Source of the DNA: Aurantiochytrium sp. KH105
Lineage: Eukaryota > Sar > Bigyra > Thraustochytrida > Thraustochytriidae
Direction of reading: 5' to 3'
Assembly (NCBI GenBank): GCA_003116975.1
Contig: BGKB01000100.1
Span: 124,001-188,000 of the forward strand
Length of the DNA stretch: 64,000 bases
How positions within the stretch are numbered: the first letter of the stretch is position 1; each line of letters opens with the position of its first letter. The notes under the pieces were generated by a model that did not search any database, was not told the DNA's origin, and worked only from the letters and a program-made list of their open reading frames with translations. The position numbers and the translations under genes are program-made. Of the stretch, positions 37,337 to 45,743 are shown in pieces.

Positions 37337-38155
37337 CTAGCTCGATCGAAAGTGGAAGCGAACCGCGAGCGAGACGGTGGCATCGAGACTCTCAATGTCA
37401 TGCAACCAGCGTTTGGGGATGTAGAGAATGTCGCCTGGGGAAAGTTCAACATGGATCCGGTCTACACGTGGACGCATGTCTGCGTTGTAAAGTTCATCAT
37501 GTGAACCTGAGCGCCAACGATACCGCATGAGCGCCTCGAGCCGTCGCGGGTCGCTGTCCGAGCTCGATGGGGGAATCAAGACAACGCGTTTGCGTCCGGC
37601 CAAGTGGAACAGAAAGCCGTCATCTTCGTCAGAATGCAACGAGGTGCGAAGACCCGGTGAGGTGACCCAGACAAAGCTGTTGTCAAAGGCGACATCGATG
37701 GCGGCCGTCTCCTCGAGAGCGTCGAAAGCGTCCGGATTCTGTCCCGCGTAGAAGAGATCTGGTAAAACCTCGTGCTCCCTCCAGAAAACGGCTGGATCGA
37801 GTCGCAGCTGCAGCTTTTCCTGACCTTGGTACAGGCGCTCCAAGGCATCGTCCGTACGCATGGGCGTTTTGGCCGATTTCCACTGCGAGACGAAATTTTC
37901 GTCTGGTTTGCGCGGCACCAGAGCGTCGACTTTCATGTTGACTTGGCCTCCTTGACGCAGCCTCTCGCGAAGTTCGTCGACGTCCCAGGCCCATGTCGTC
38001 ACCGTGGACGATGGCGACGATGGTTCGACCTTGCCGCTTGCTGCAGAGCTTTTGCGGGCGAACCCGGGCAGACCATCTTTCCAGAGCGTGGGTGCAGGCT
38101 GACGCTGCACAGCCACATCTGCCAGTCTTGCGGCAACGCCCTGCGCGCGTCGCAT
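37337..38155 (-). CDS. JmjC/cupin_8-type Fe(II)/2-oxoglutarate oxygenase
   Basis: 272 residues from the first ATG at 38155. The C-terminal 150 residues form a JmjC-like double-stranded beta-helix: FVWVTSPGLRTSLHSDEDDGFLFHLAGRKRVVLIPP carries the iron ligands His174-x-Asp176 and a probable 2-oxoglutarate lysine (Lys189). The third ligand His252 is in IHVELSPGDILYIPKRWLHDIESL. This HxD...H arrangement with GD(I/V)LYIP..W.H is typical of FIH/HSPBAP1/JMJD5-like protein hydroxylases or tRNA (TYW5-like) hydroxylases. The substrate cannot be told from the sequence. The N-terminal about 100 residues lack recognisable features. The longest frame reaches 38215 but begins at TTG. Confidence 0.85.
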   Translation of the reverse strand: MRRAQGVAARLADVAVQRQPAPTLWKDGLPGFARKSSAASGKVEPSSPSSTVTTWAWDVDELRERLRQGGQVNMKVDALVPRKPDENFVSQWKSAKTPMRTDDALERLYQGQEKLQLRLDPAVFWREHEVLPDLFYAGQNPDAFDALEETAAIDVAFDNSFVWVTSPGLRTSLHSDEDDGFLFHLAGRKRVVLIPPSSSDSDPRRLEALMRYRWRSGSHDELYNADMRPRVDRIHVELSPGDILYIPKRWLHDIESLDATVSLAVRFHFRSS

Positions 38156-38819
38156 GTCCTTGTTCTTGTTGTTGTTGGGCCTGTTTTGCTGTCCGCACGA
38201 GGACCACGCGATCAAGACTACTACCTGCCTTCACGATTCAATGACTGCTTGCTTTCATGCTTTCTGTGAAAGAGTCGAAAGCCCTCGGCTAGAACTCCGC
38301 CACGTTGGGTCTTTCGACGTCGATGTGCTGGACCATCGCTCGCCTCGCCTCGCCTTGTTTCGCTTTGCTTTGCGCTGCTTTGCTTTGCTTTGGTGGGTTC
38401 TTGGCGTCCGAGGCAAGGCCAAAGGCAAAGCGAAAAGAAAGCAAGAGGCCGCGGCGGTTTCGCGATATACTCTGCTCGCTCTGCTTGCTTGTTTGCAGCA
38501 AAAGCGCTTTCCGTCGACTGACCGACCGCCTGTTTGCGCCTGACGTACCGACCAGCCAGAGCCTTTCTCGACGGCGGCTCGATCGCCCGCGTCCGCGCGC
38601 AGCCGCTCCTTGCCCTCGGTTCGCCTTGCCTCGAGGTCTGTCCCGTTTTAGCGGCCGTCGTCGTCGTGGTCGTCGTTGTTGTTGTGGCTGTAGTTGATCT
38701 CGGGCTCCCCAGCCGGGCTGCTTCTTTTGACGGAAAAGACCTTGGCCGCCAACGCGCGGCGTGACGCGGTGCAAGCAAGCAAGTAAGCAAGCAAGCACGC
38801 GTGAGAGCAAGACAGCAAG
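38156..38819. promoter_or_regulatory. Divergent spacer between the JmjC and PP2C genes
   Basis: 664 bp with two divergent starts. It holds TTTGC/GCTTT short repeats (about 38355-38395), a GTC/GTT trinucleotide tract (about 38655-38690) and a GCAA run (38772-38798) just before PP2C. The long minus-strand frames crossing it (to 39120 and 39521) run antisense through PP2C and are not genes. Confidence 0.5.
38772..38798 (+). repeat. GCAA tetranucleotide microsatellite in the PP2C leader
   Basis: About six to seven GCAA/AAGC units with one TAAG variant, ending 21 bp before the ATG at 38820, in sense orientation. Confidence 0.9.
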
Positions 38820-39632
38820 ATGTCTGGCCCGCACGTCGAAGAGGAATGGCGCTCCGTGCGCGGAGTATCTGAGTTTGAGGAGATGAACCCATCGTGCCGG
38901 AACACGATGGAGGATGCACACATTGTGGCGGATGGATTTGGCGGCGTGCCGACGCAAGGTCTTTTTGCAGTATTTGATGGCCACGGCGGACGCGGCGTTG
39001 TGGATTACCTTGCGAAGCATTTCGCCAAAAATCTCCAAATCGAAATGGAGCATCAGCCGGAATCCAGGTCCGTCGAGGAGTGCATGACGAGCGCCTTCCT
39101 CGTGACGGATATTGAAACAAGCGCGCATGGACTCACCGTATCTGGGTCGACAGCAGCGACGTGTCTTGTCCGCGAGGAAGAGGAACTCGGCCGCGTTCTG
39201 TACTGCGCCAACGTCGGGGATTCGCGCGCCGTGCTTTGCAGGCAGGGCGGAACTGCGGAGCGTCTTACGTACGACCACAAGGCGAGTGACCCGGTGGAGA
39301 TGAAGAGGATAGAGGATGCGGGCGGCTTCATTTTGCGCAAGCGCGTGCTTGGAATCCTCTCCGTTTCGCGAAGCTTTGGTGATCATGCCATGAAAAAGTT
39401 TGTTGTGGCGCGGCCGTTCACAACGCGAACGCGCCTCACGGACGACGACAGCTTCTTGATTGTTGCCTGCGATGGCGTCTGGGACGTCATGACAGACCAG
39501 GAGGCCGTTGACTTTGTACAAAAGGCGATCAATGACAAGGTCGCTCTCGAGGCCCTTTCGCAGTACCTCGTCACCGAGGCCATTAGCCGCGGCAGCACCG
39601 ACAACGTCACTGCGCTTATCGTGATGCTCTAA
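38820..39632 (+). CDS. PP2C-type (PPM) protein phosphatase
   Basis: Metal-dependent serine/threonine phosphatase. 270 residues, the compact single-domain size. Motifs in order: NRxxMED-like CRNTMEDAHIV (Glu31-Asp32), FAVFDGHGGRG (Asp53-Gly-His-Gly-Gly57), SGSTAATCLV, NVGDSRAVLCRQG (133-143), YDHKASDPVE, LSVSRSFGDHAMK (180-192), LIVACDGVWDVMTDQEAV (213-230) and GSTDNVTALIVML (258-270). The metal-coordinating aspartates (Asp53, Asp218, Asp261) are all present, so the enzyme should be active. There is no N-terminal extension, targeting signal or membrane segment, so cytosolic or nuclear action is likely. The microsatellite leader directly precedes it. Convergent with the AP2-domain gene. Confidence 0.95.
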   Translation: MSGPHVEEEWRSVRGVSEFEEMNPSCRNTMEDAHIVADGFGGVPTQGLFAVFDGHGGRGVVDYLAKHFAKNLQIEMEHQPESRSVEECMTSAFLVTDIETSAHGLTVSGSTAATCLVREEEELGRVLYCANVGDSRAVLCRQGGTAERLTYDHKASDPVEMKRIEDAGGFILRKRVLGILSVSRSFGDHAMKKFVVARPFTTRTRLTDDDSFLIVACDGVWDVMTDQEAVDFVQKAINDKVALEALSQYLVTEAISRGSTDNVTALIVML

Positions 39633-40135
39633 GCAAGATCATCCAGCGGAAAACTACACGCACACCATTGACGAATGACCATCACTTTACCTTCCTTCCG
39701 TTTCCTACTTCTTGAGAGACTGATAGACTTGCTTGCTGGCTGGCTGGCTGACTGGCTTGCGAGAAAAAGCACGAATCAATAACGAAAAGAAAACAGAAAG
39801 AAGAAGAAGGAGAAGAAGAAGAAAAAGTTTTTTTTGTTTGGCCCTGCAAAATTATTGGATGTGGAACAACGAAATCAAGTCACCGGTCAATTGACCTGGT
39901 TCCATTCAGGTATAGTGAATGAATATGATACTCTTGCCTCTGCTGTTTCTGCTGCAACTCTTTTTCTGCTTGTTCTTGTTCTTGTTTGCATGGATGTCTC
40001 AAACAACAAAACTTTGCGGAAAAGACAAGAAGAAATAAGGTAAGGTAAGGTGAGGTAACAAGTGACCAATCCATCCCCAGGGTTGTAGGTAATCGGGAAG
40101 AGAGACAGGCTCCTTTCAGGTGGTAGATGAATATG
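39633..40135. other. Convergent spacer (3' ends of PP2C and the AP2 gene)
   Basis: 503 bp between two stops. It holds a TGGC repeat (about 39735-39750), a purine-rich AAG tract followed by a T run (39780-39838) and a GGTAA pentanucleotide repeat (about 40034-40058). Two direct copies of the context ATGAATATG followed by CTCTTGC (39919 and 40126) form an imperfect duplication with TCTGCTG following. No gene is seen. Confidence 0.5.
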
Positions 40136-41956
40136 TTACTCTTGCTTCTGCTCCGTCTGCTGCGACGCCTGTTCTTGATTTTGGGCGGAAGCAGCTTTTC
40201 CAGTCTCTTTATTTTCCGGTTGACCCGGAGACTTGTTTTGCGATTTGTCAACGAGGGACATGAGACCGTTTGCCGCGTTTTTCATGTCGGAGGATTTGGG
40301 CGCAGAAGTAGAGGATGAGGATGAAGAAGAAGAAGAAGAAGAAGAGGTGGGAGGGGCGGCAGCAGCAGCAGCAGATCCATCGCCTGTAACGTTCTTTTCC
40401 TCGCCCTTGCCTGCAGGTCGTGCATTTGGCTTCTGAGCATCGTCGGACTTTTCGAGGTGATGCGGGTTGATGGGCGAATAACTGAGAGACGCATGCAGCT
40501 CTGAGGGTGAGGTGGCGAGTCCGTTGTTGTTTATGATTCCAGCAGCAGTAAGGCTCTGAAGGACAGGATTGTTGGAATGGACAGGGCTTCCACCGAACGA
40601 AGGCAGGTTAAGACGGTAGAGCTGATTGTTGGCGTTGCTCTCGACCTGGGGCGGCACAGAATTGCGGCGGTCCTTGGCGTTGGACTGTGCGCGCGCAGGC
40701 ATGGCGCTCGCGCGGCGGCCCTTCTTCTTGGGCTGGCCCTTGTCGCCCTCGCCCTCGCCCGTCTCGGTGAGCTTATCGGCGGCATGTGCCGCGGGCGGGT
40801 CGAGCGAAGTCTGCGGCCTCCTGTTCGCCTCGGCCTCCTCCGCTGCAGCAACGGCGGCCACCCTTGCGTTGCTCTCTGCCTCGGCAGCGGCCAGTTCGCT
40901 CTCGGAGAACTCGGCGCCGTCCTTGAAGTTGAGGACGGCGCGAGCTTTGTGGTACTCCTTGGCCTTGATGTCGTAGTTTCGCGCGGCCTCGATCTCGGTC
41001 TTGTAGCGCCCAATATAAACGACCTTGCGGCCGACTCGGATGCGCGCCTGCCAGCGACCGTCCTTGGCGCAGCGCGAGACGCCGCGGTAGACGGAGGACT
41101 TCCTGCGGGAGCGACGGCGGGTGTTTCCCGTCTGGCTGTTGGTGACGATGCTGGTGCTGGCGTCGGGGTCGTCGTCTTCGTCTTCCTCGTCGCCGTGCAA
41201 GGGGCTGACGCCGTTCTTGGGGGCGCCCGAAGCGGTCCGCTTACGGGATTTGGCTTTGCCTTTGGCGGGAGGGGGGCGAGGGGCTTCGCTGGTGCCATTG
41301 GCCTCGAGCTTTCGGAAGGCCTCCTGTTCGAGAGCGTGAAGGTTTTGCTGGTTGACGAAGCCGCTTTGCAGCTGCTGCAAGAGAATCGAGCCATAGAGCG
41401 TGTTCACGCCAGGTCCGCCGGGGCCGCCAAAGTGCGGCATAAAGCCGGGGATCCCGAATCCTGGGGAAGCGAGCCCATCGCTCCCTGCGAGGGACCCGCC
41501 CGCGGGCGAGTTCACGAAGCCTCCGGAGCTCAGGAGGGGCGCGCCGCCGTAGCCGCCGGGGCTGCTTCCAAAGTCATCTTTGCCTTCGTGGTGGTGGTGA
41601 TGGTGTCCGTGAACCTCGGAGAACTCTGCGCCGTCGTCGTGTTTGCGCGGCACGGCTCTTCGGTTCGGCGTCGTGGACACGGCCTCGGGTGCGTTCGCTT
41701 CCTTGGCGTCCCTCTGTTGGTGCTGCTGGTGGGCCTGGTGCTGGTGCTGCTGCTGATAGTGCTGCGGTTGCTGGTGCTGCTGCTGCTGCGGCTGGTGGAC
41801 CTGATGTCCTCCATGGCCGCTGCCGCCTGCCGCCGCGCCCCCCCTCGCCGCGCTCCCCCTCGCCGCGGCCCCCGTCGCCCCCGGCGAGAGCTCCTGCCGT
41901 TGCGGCGGCGCCGCGTCGTGCGCGGCGGCGTCCAGCTCCAGCTCCTTGGCGCTCAT
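40136..41956 (-). CDS. AP2/ERF-domain transcription factor
   Basis: Probable DNA-binding regulator with one AP2 domain. 606 residues from the ATG at 41956. The N-terminal third is low-complexity: Ala/Gly, then Gln/His-rich (about 75-110, HQQPQHYQQQHQHQ type), then a His run (HGHHHHHHEG). The AP2 domain is at about 286-343: KSSVYRGVSRCAKDGRWQAR, IRVGRKVVYIGRYKTEIEAA, RNYDIKAKEYHKARAVLNF. It has the YRG and RAYD-like (RNYD) elements and the WQARI strand. A basic patch just before it (RRRSRRKSS) could be a nuclear signal. The C-terminal 260 residues are Ser/Asn/Ala-rich. AP2 factors occur in plants, apicomplexans and other protists; targets are unknown here. The frame stays open to 42733 through a TTTC microsatellite, so an upstream start is unlikely. 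Confidence 0.9.
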   Translation of the reverse strand: MSAKELELDAAAHDAAPPQRQELSPGATGAAARGSAARGGAAAGGSGHGGHQVHQPQQQQHQQPQHYQQQHQHQAHQQHQQRDAKEANAPEAVSTTPNRRAVPRKHDDGAEFSEVHGHHHHHHEGKDDFGSSPGGYGGAPLLSSGGFVNSPAGGSLAGSDGLASPGFGIPGFMPHFGGPGGPGVNTLYGSILLQQLQSGFVNQQNLHALEQEAFRKLEANGTSEAPRPPPAKGKAKSRKRTASGAPKNGVSPLHGDEEDEDDDPDASTSIVTNSQTGNTRRRSRRKSSVYRGVSRCAKDGRWQARIRVGRKVVYIGRYKTEIEAARNYDIKAKEYHKARAVLNFKDGAEFSESELAAAEAESNARVAAVAAAEEAEANRRPQTSLDPPAAHAADKLTETGEGEGDKGQPKKKGRRASAMPARAQSNAKDRRNSVPPQVESNANNQLYRLNLPSFGGSPVHSNNPVLQSLTAAGIINNNGLATSPSELHASLSYSPINPHHLEKSDDAQKPNARPAGKGEEKNVTGDGSAAAAAAPPTSSSSSSSSSSSSTSAPKSSDMKNAANGLMSLVDKSQNKSPGQPENKETGKAASAQNQEQASQQTEQKQE

Positions 41957-42210
41957 CGCGTCTCTCTCGCCGCTTTCTCTTCCGCGCCCGCCCCGCTTTC
42001 TGCGCTTCCCGCTTGCCGCGCCGCTGCCGCCGCCGCTGCCGCCGCCGCTCTGCCCGCGCGCGCGACTCCGCCGCCGCTTTTCCGCTCTGCGCGTCTCCGC
42101 TCGGCTCCGCTGGCCGCGCTCGGCTCTGCCTGCTTGCGCTGCCCTCTCCGCGCGCCCTGCCTGCTTAGCCGCCTTCGCCCGCCGCGTTTTTCCCTGCGCC
42201 TTTCTCTGCC

Positions 42211-42269
<59 letters not shown>
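42211..42269. repeat. TTTC tetranucleotide microsatellite
   Basis: About fourteen perfect tandem units, 255-313 bp upstream of the AP2-factor ATG; reads AAAG on its sense strand. Confidence 0.95.
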
Positions 42270-42429
42270 GGTTTCGCCTCGCTCGCTGCACGCCCCGCGC
42301 CTCGCAGGACTCGCCCCTGGGCTCCGCGCGCCGCGCCGACCGACGCCGAGCGACCGCAGCGCGAGCGAGCGAGCGGCGAGCGCGCGCGCGTGGGTTTCTG
42401 GCCGGGCCGGGCGGCGCGAGAAGGGCTCG

Positions 42430-42523
42430 GGATGGGATGGGATGGGATGGGATGGACGGGATCGATGGATGGATGGGATGGACGGGGTCTGCTCGCTCGC
42501 TCGCTCGCTCGCTCGCTTGCTCG
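42430..42523. repeat. GGGAT pentamer cluster followed by GCTC tetramers
   Basis: Four to five GGGAT units with GGAT-type decay (42430-42482), then about eight GCTC units (42490-42523). Confidence 0.9.
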
Positions 42524-43065
42524 GCGCCCGTGGCCGCTCGGGAGGGAGGGGGAGGGCGCGGGCGCGGGGGGGGCGCGGCGAGGAGGGGCAGGGCCGGCGT
42601 GTGCGCGCGCGCCGTGACCAGGCGCGCCGCCGCGAGCGCTATCCTGCCCCGCCGCCGCCGCCGCCAAGCAGGCGCCGGCGGCGCACACGCGGCGCACACG
42701 CGGGCAGCCTAACGACTCGGCCCAGCAACACACAGAGGCAAGCGCAGCTCGGCAGGCGGGCTACAATGGACTTCCTACCTGTCGCGCAGAGTGACGAAGA
42801 GCGGCAGGCAGAGCGAACAAACAGACAGCAGCCAGCCATGCCAGCTGCAGCGAACGAGCAAGGCAAGGAGCCGGCCGCCACAGGCTGGCAGGCAGGCAGG
42901 CAGGCCAGCAGGCCAGCAAGTTAGCACCGGTCGGCGACGCACGCACGCCCGCGCGGCGACGAGACGGGGGGAGATCGTCGCCGGGGCCAGGATTCTCCAC
43001 GCCTCCCGGCCTCGCTCTCAGCCGCGCCGGCCCGCCCGCGCGGCTGCGGCGCACACACGCGCACA

Positions 43066-43107
43066 CACGCACGCACACACACGCACGCACGCACGCACGC
43101 ACGCACA
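43066..43107. repeat. CACG/ACAC repeat
   Basis: Mixed ACAC and seven tandem GCAC units. Confidence 0.9.
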
Positions 43108-43242
43108 AAGAGAGCGAGCGCCGCGAGGGGGAGGCCGTTGGCGAGGTGGAGCGCGGGAGAGAGGGCGGGGACGGCGGCGGGGGCTGGGCTGGGCTGGGCT
43201 GGTTTTTTCTTTCGTTGTTTCCTGCTTACGACATGCTATTAT

Positions 43243-43250
43243 TAGGCCTA
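43243..43250. promoter_or_regulatory. TAGGCCTA octamer
   Basis: Palindromic octamer in the spacer between the AP2 and ARP6 genes. It is the member of this motif set farthest from a start codon (855 bp from ARP6). Confidence 0.25.
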
Positions 43251-43408
43251 CTTCTTGCGCTCGTGGTGGTTTCGGTTATTTGGCTCGGAGCCTCTTGCTG
43301 GAGATCATCCATCATGTGCGACTCTCGAGTCTCTCTGTGGAGCCGCAGCTGCCAGCTGCACTGCTTTTGACCCGGACAGCGGCATGGAGCCTGGACGCGG
43401 GGATCGAT

Positions 43409-43441
43409 CCCTCCCTCCCTCCCTCCCTCCCTCCCTCCCTC
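43409..43441. repeat. CCCT tetranucleotide microsatellite
   Basis: Eight tandem CCCT units in the same spacer. Confidence 0.9.
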
Positions 43442-44104
43442 TCGCCCGCTGGCCGCTGACGTGCGAGTCTCACGCACATCATCATCGCATCGACCGCCGC
43501 AACCGATGATGCTCCTCCGTCTCGTCCGCCACGAACGCCTGCACGTCTCTGCGCTGCCGCGCGTGACGATGTCGTGCGCTTGCTCGAGCGAGCCCTTGGC
43601 CGACACAACATGCGACGACGACTGCGCAGCCACCAGCAGCAGCAGCAGCAGCCATGGCAGCTGGCAGATTCAGGGCGCCGGGTCGGGGGGGTCGGTCGGT
43701 CGGTCCGAGTGCGCTCGCGAACTCGTTCGCGTGTCGCCCGCACGGTTGCTCTGTCGCTCGCTCGCTCGCTCGGAGCGCGCTCGGAGCGAGGAGGTGTGTG
43801 CGCCGCGACCTGGTACGAGAGGGGCACCAGCAGCAAGCTGCAGCAGCGGGGGAGCGACAGCCGCCCCCAGAAGGTGGCTCGTGGCCTCGCAGCTTGTCGA
43901 AAAAGCATCAGCCGGCGTGGGCTCGTCCCGTGGCCTGTCATAATAATGTGATGGGTAACTTTTGTTTTGCCTTATAACCTGCAGCGAAGGGACTAGACGG
44001 AACTAGTTGCGACACTGTACGCTCCAAGGCGGACGCCATCCATTGCAAAGCGCAAAGGCACGGAAGGGCTCGAGCCCGCAAGCACGATCGACGCGGATGA
44101 TGCC

Positions 44105-45457
44105 ATGTGGCTCGTCATCGACAATGGCGGCCACGCCGTCAAGAGCGGCCTGCCAGACGCCATGAGGACAGCCGCGACCGAGGCGCACAAAGCCGCGCTC
44201 GAGCACGCTCGTCAACAGCCGAATGGGCCTGGCCCTGTCGACGGCAACGACCGCCAGCAACAGGCCCTCGAGGAAAAACGCGAACTCGCAGACGCTGCGC
44301 TGCGTCGAGCAGCAGACTCGACAGTCTTGACCGTGCCCAACTGCACGGCTCGCGGGAAGAAGGACGCCAGAGGAGGCGCTGTTCTCGTTGGCCAAGATAC
44401 AGAAAAGCCACCCTCAGACAACGAAGACGTCGCGGGCCGCCTTCTCTTTACGCGAAGTCTCGAACGCGGCTATCTCATCAATCTAGACACGCAGCAGCTC
44501 GTGTGGGAGCAAACGATTGAACGCTTTGATCTCAGCGGCGCCGTCACCGGTCTCGTCCTCACTACGCCTGCCTTTGTCCCCCAAGAAATCCAAACCGCAA
44601 CGGAAGATCTCGTACGATCGAATCTTGGCATCAAGCGTCTCCTCACCGTGCACCCCGCCCAACTAGCTGCCCGCGACGCAGATGCTGGTCCCTTTTGCAT
44701 CGTGGTCGACGCCGGATTCTCGTTCACCCATGTAGTGCCCCTCATGGATGGCCGCGTCTTTGAACAAGCTGTGCGACGTATTGATGTCGGAGGCAAGCTT
44801 CTCACAAACTATCTTCGCGAGCTCGTATCGTATGGCCAGGTGAACCTCCAAGACGAGACGCAGATTGTCGATGTCATGAAGAGACAAATCTGCTACGTCT
44901 CGACAAACATTGACGCCGATCTTGCCGCTCTTGCGCTTCTTGAACGGCAGCCTGGTCTTCCGGTGCGAGAGCGTATCCCACTCGTCGACCGTCGCGCCTT
45001 GGAGGCGCGTTTCACTCGTCGCTACGTTCTACCTGACTTTCAAACGATCATGGAGGGCTATTCTCTTCCACCCAACACGGAGCCAGAGGAAGTTCTTCAT
45101 CTTCGGGACCAGATGCTTGCTCTGCGCGGAGAGTGCTTCATGGTTCCAGAGCTCCTCTTCGAGCCGAGTAATCTAGGAATGCGCCAGGCAGGCCTTGTTC
45201 AGGTGATTCAAGATGTCGTTGACCTCTGTCCGCGAGAGCTCCGTCCCATGCTGCGCAAGAACATTCTTCTGACCGGCGGGTCTACATTATTTCCAAACTT
45301 TGCAAAGCGTTTGTCGAACGACCTTGGGGATGCTTACAATGTACGCCATGTTCCCGATCCTATTCGCGGTGTATGTATGGCCGGGCGACATTTTGCTCCC
45401 GCTGAGGTGAAACAAGACCAACAAACGCAGAACCAGCCCTCCGCCGTGGGATCATAG
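44105..45457 (+). CDS. ARP6: Actin-related protein 6 (SWR1/SRCAP complex subunit)
   Basis: Nuclear actin-fold protein of the SWR1-type remodeller that deposits histone H2A.Z. 450 residues from the ATG at 44105. The N-terminus MWLVIDNGGHAVKSG matches the first phosphate loop. LTVPNCTARGKKD and RGYLINLDTQQLVWE are ARP6 hallmarks (compare PNCTAR and RGYLVNWDTQ in other ARP6 proteins). The second phosphate loop FCIVVDAGFSFTHVVPLMDG is followed by RRIDVGGKLLTNYLREL, again ARP6-like. The actin-fold end includes RKNILLTGGSTLFPNFAKRL. An insertion at about 30-70 (Gln/Ala/Glu-rich) is larger than usual. The C-terminus ends in a short Gln-rich tail. The Esa1-type acetyltransferase in this window acts in the partner NuA4 pathway in other eukaryotes. 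Confidence 0.94.
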   Translation: MWLVIDNGGHAVKSGLPDAMRTAATEAHKAALEHARQQPNGPGPVDGNDRQQQALEEKRELADAALRRAADSTVLTVPNCTARGKKDARGGAVLVGQDTEKPPSDNEDVAGRLLFTRSLERGYLINLDTQQLVWEQTIERFDLSGAVTGLVLTTPAFVPQEIQTATEDLVRSNLGIKRLLTVHPAQLAARDADAGPFCIVVDAGFSFTHVVPLMDGRVFEQAVRRIDVGGKLLTNYLRELVSYGQVNLQDETQIVDVMKRQICYVSTNIDADLAALALLERQPGLPVRERIPLVDRRALEARFTRRYVLPDFQTIMEGYSLPPNTEPEEVLHLRDQMLALRGECFMVPELLFEPSNLGMRQAGLVQVIQDVVDLCPRELRPMLRKNILLTGGSTLFPNFAKRLSNDLGDAYNVRHVPDPIRGVCMAGRHFAPAEVKQDQQTQNQPSAVGS

Positions 45458-45581
45458 ATTTTGTTTTGTTTACTCAGGCTGTGAACGCAATGTGTAAACG
45501 AGATTTTTATTTTTTTGGCCTAAAAAAGCGACCTGTTCGCATTCGATTTTCATGGTGTCGTCCTACATTCTCAATCAGACG

Positions 45582-45589
45582 TAGGCCTA
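45582..45589. promoter_or_regulatory. TAGGCCTA octamer
   Basis: Palindromic octamer 155 bp upstream of the CCA-adding enzyme ATG, within GACGTAGGCCTAG; a half copy GGCCTA is at 45517-45522. Function inferred only from recurrence. Confidence 0.3.
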
Positions 45590-45743
45590 GTATTCTCGAT
45601 TTTACCAATGTCAACTTATTCACCCTCCTTCACTGTCAGCCACGAACCACGAACCGGCAAGGCTCGCTCACGGAAAGCCAAAATTTTACTTTTGTTGAAT
45701 GATTGAGTGGTCAAAAGAGAAAGAAACGAAGTAAAATCCCAAA

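Larger units (their letters stand above)
41957..44104. promoter_or_regulatory. Very large divergent spacer between the AP2 and ARP6 genes, microsatellite cluster
   Basis: 2148 bp, the longest spacer in the window, upstream of both flanking genes. It holds a TTTC run (42211-42269), GGGAT pentamer repeats (42430-42482), GCTC (42490-42523), GCAGG (about 42889-42905), ACGC (43066-43107), a TAGGCCTA octamer (43243-43250), CCCT (43409-43441) and CGCT (43756-43776). Composition is very GC-rich. Open frames on both strands (to 711 codons) are low-complexity and antisense; none is called. Confidence 0.55.

Noticed and set aside
38289-39521. 410-codon minus-strand open frame
   Set aside because: Antisense to PP2C and its leader; no conserved features.
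40577-42712. 711-codon plus-strand open frame
   Set aside because: Runs antisense through the AP2-factor gene and its leader; translation is Val/Leu/Ala/Arg low complexity from the GC3-biased opposite strand.
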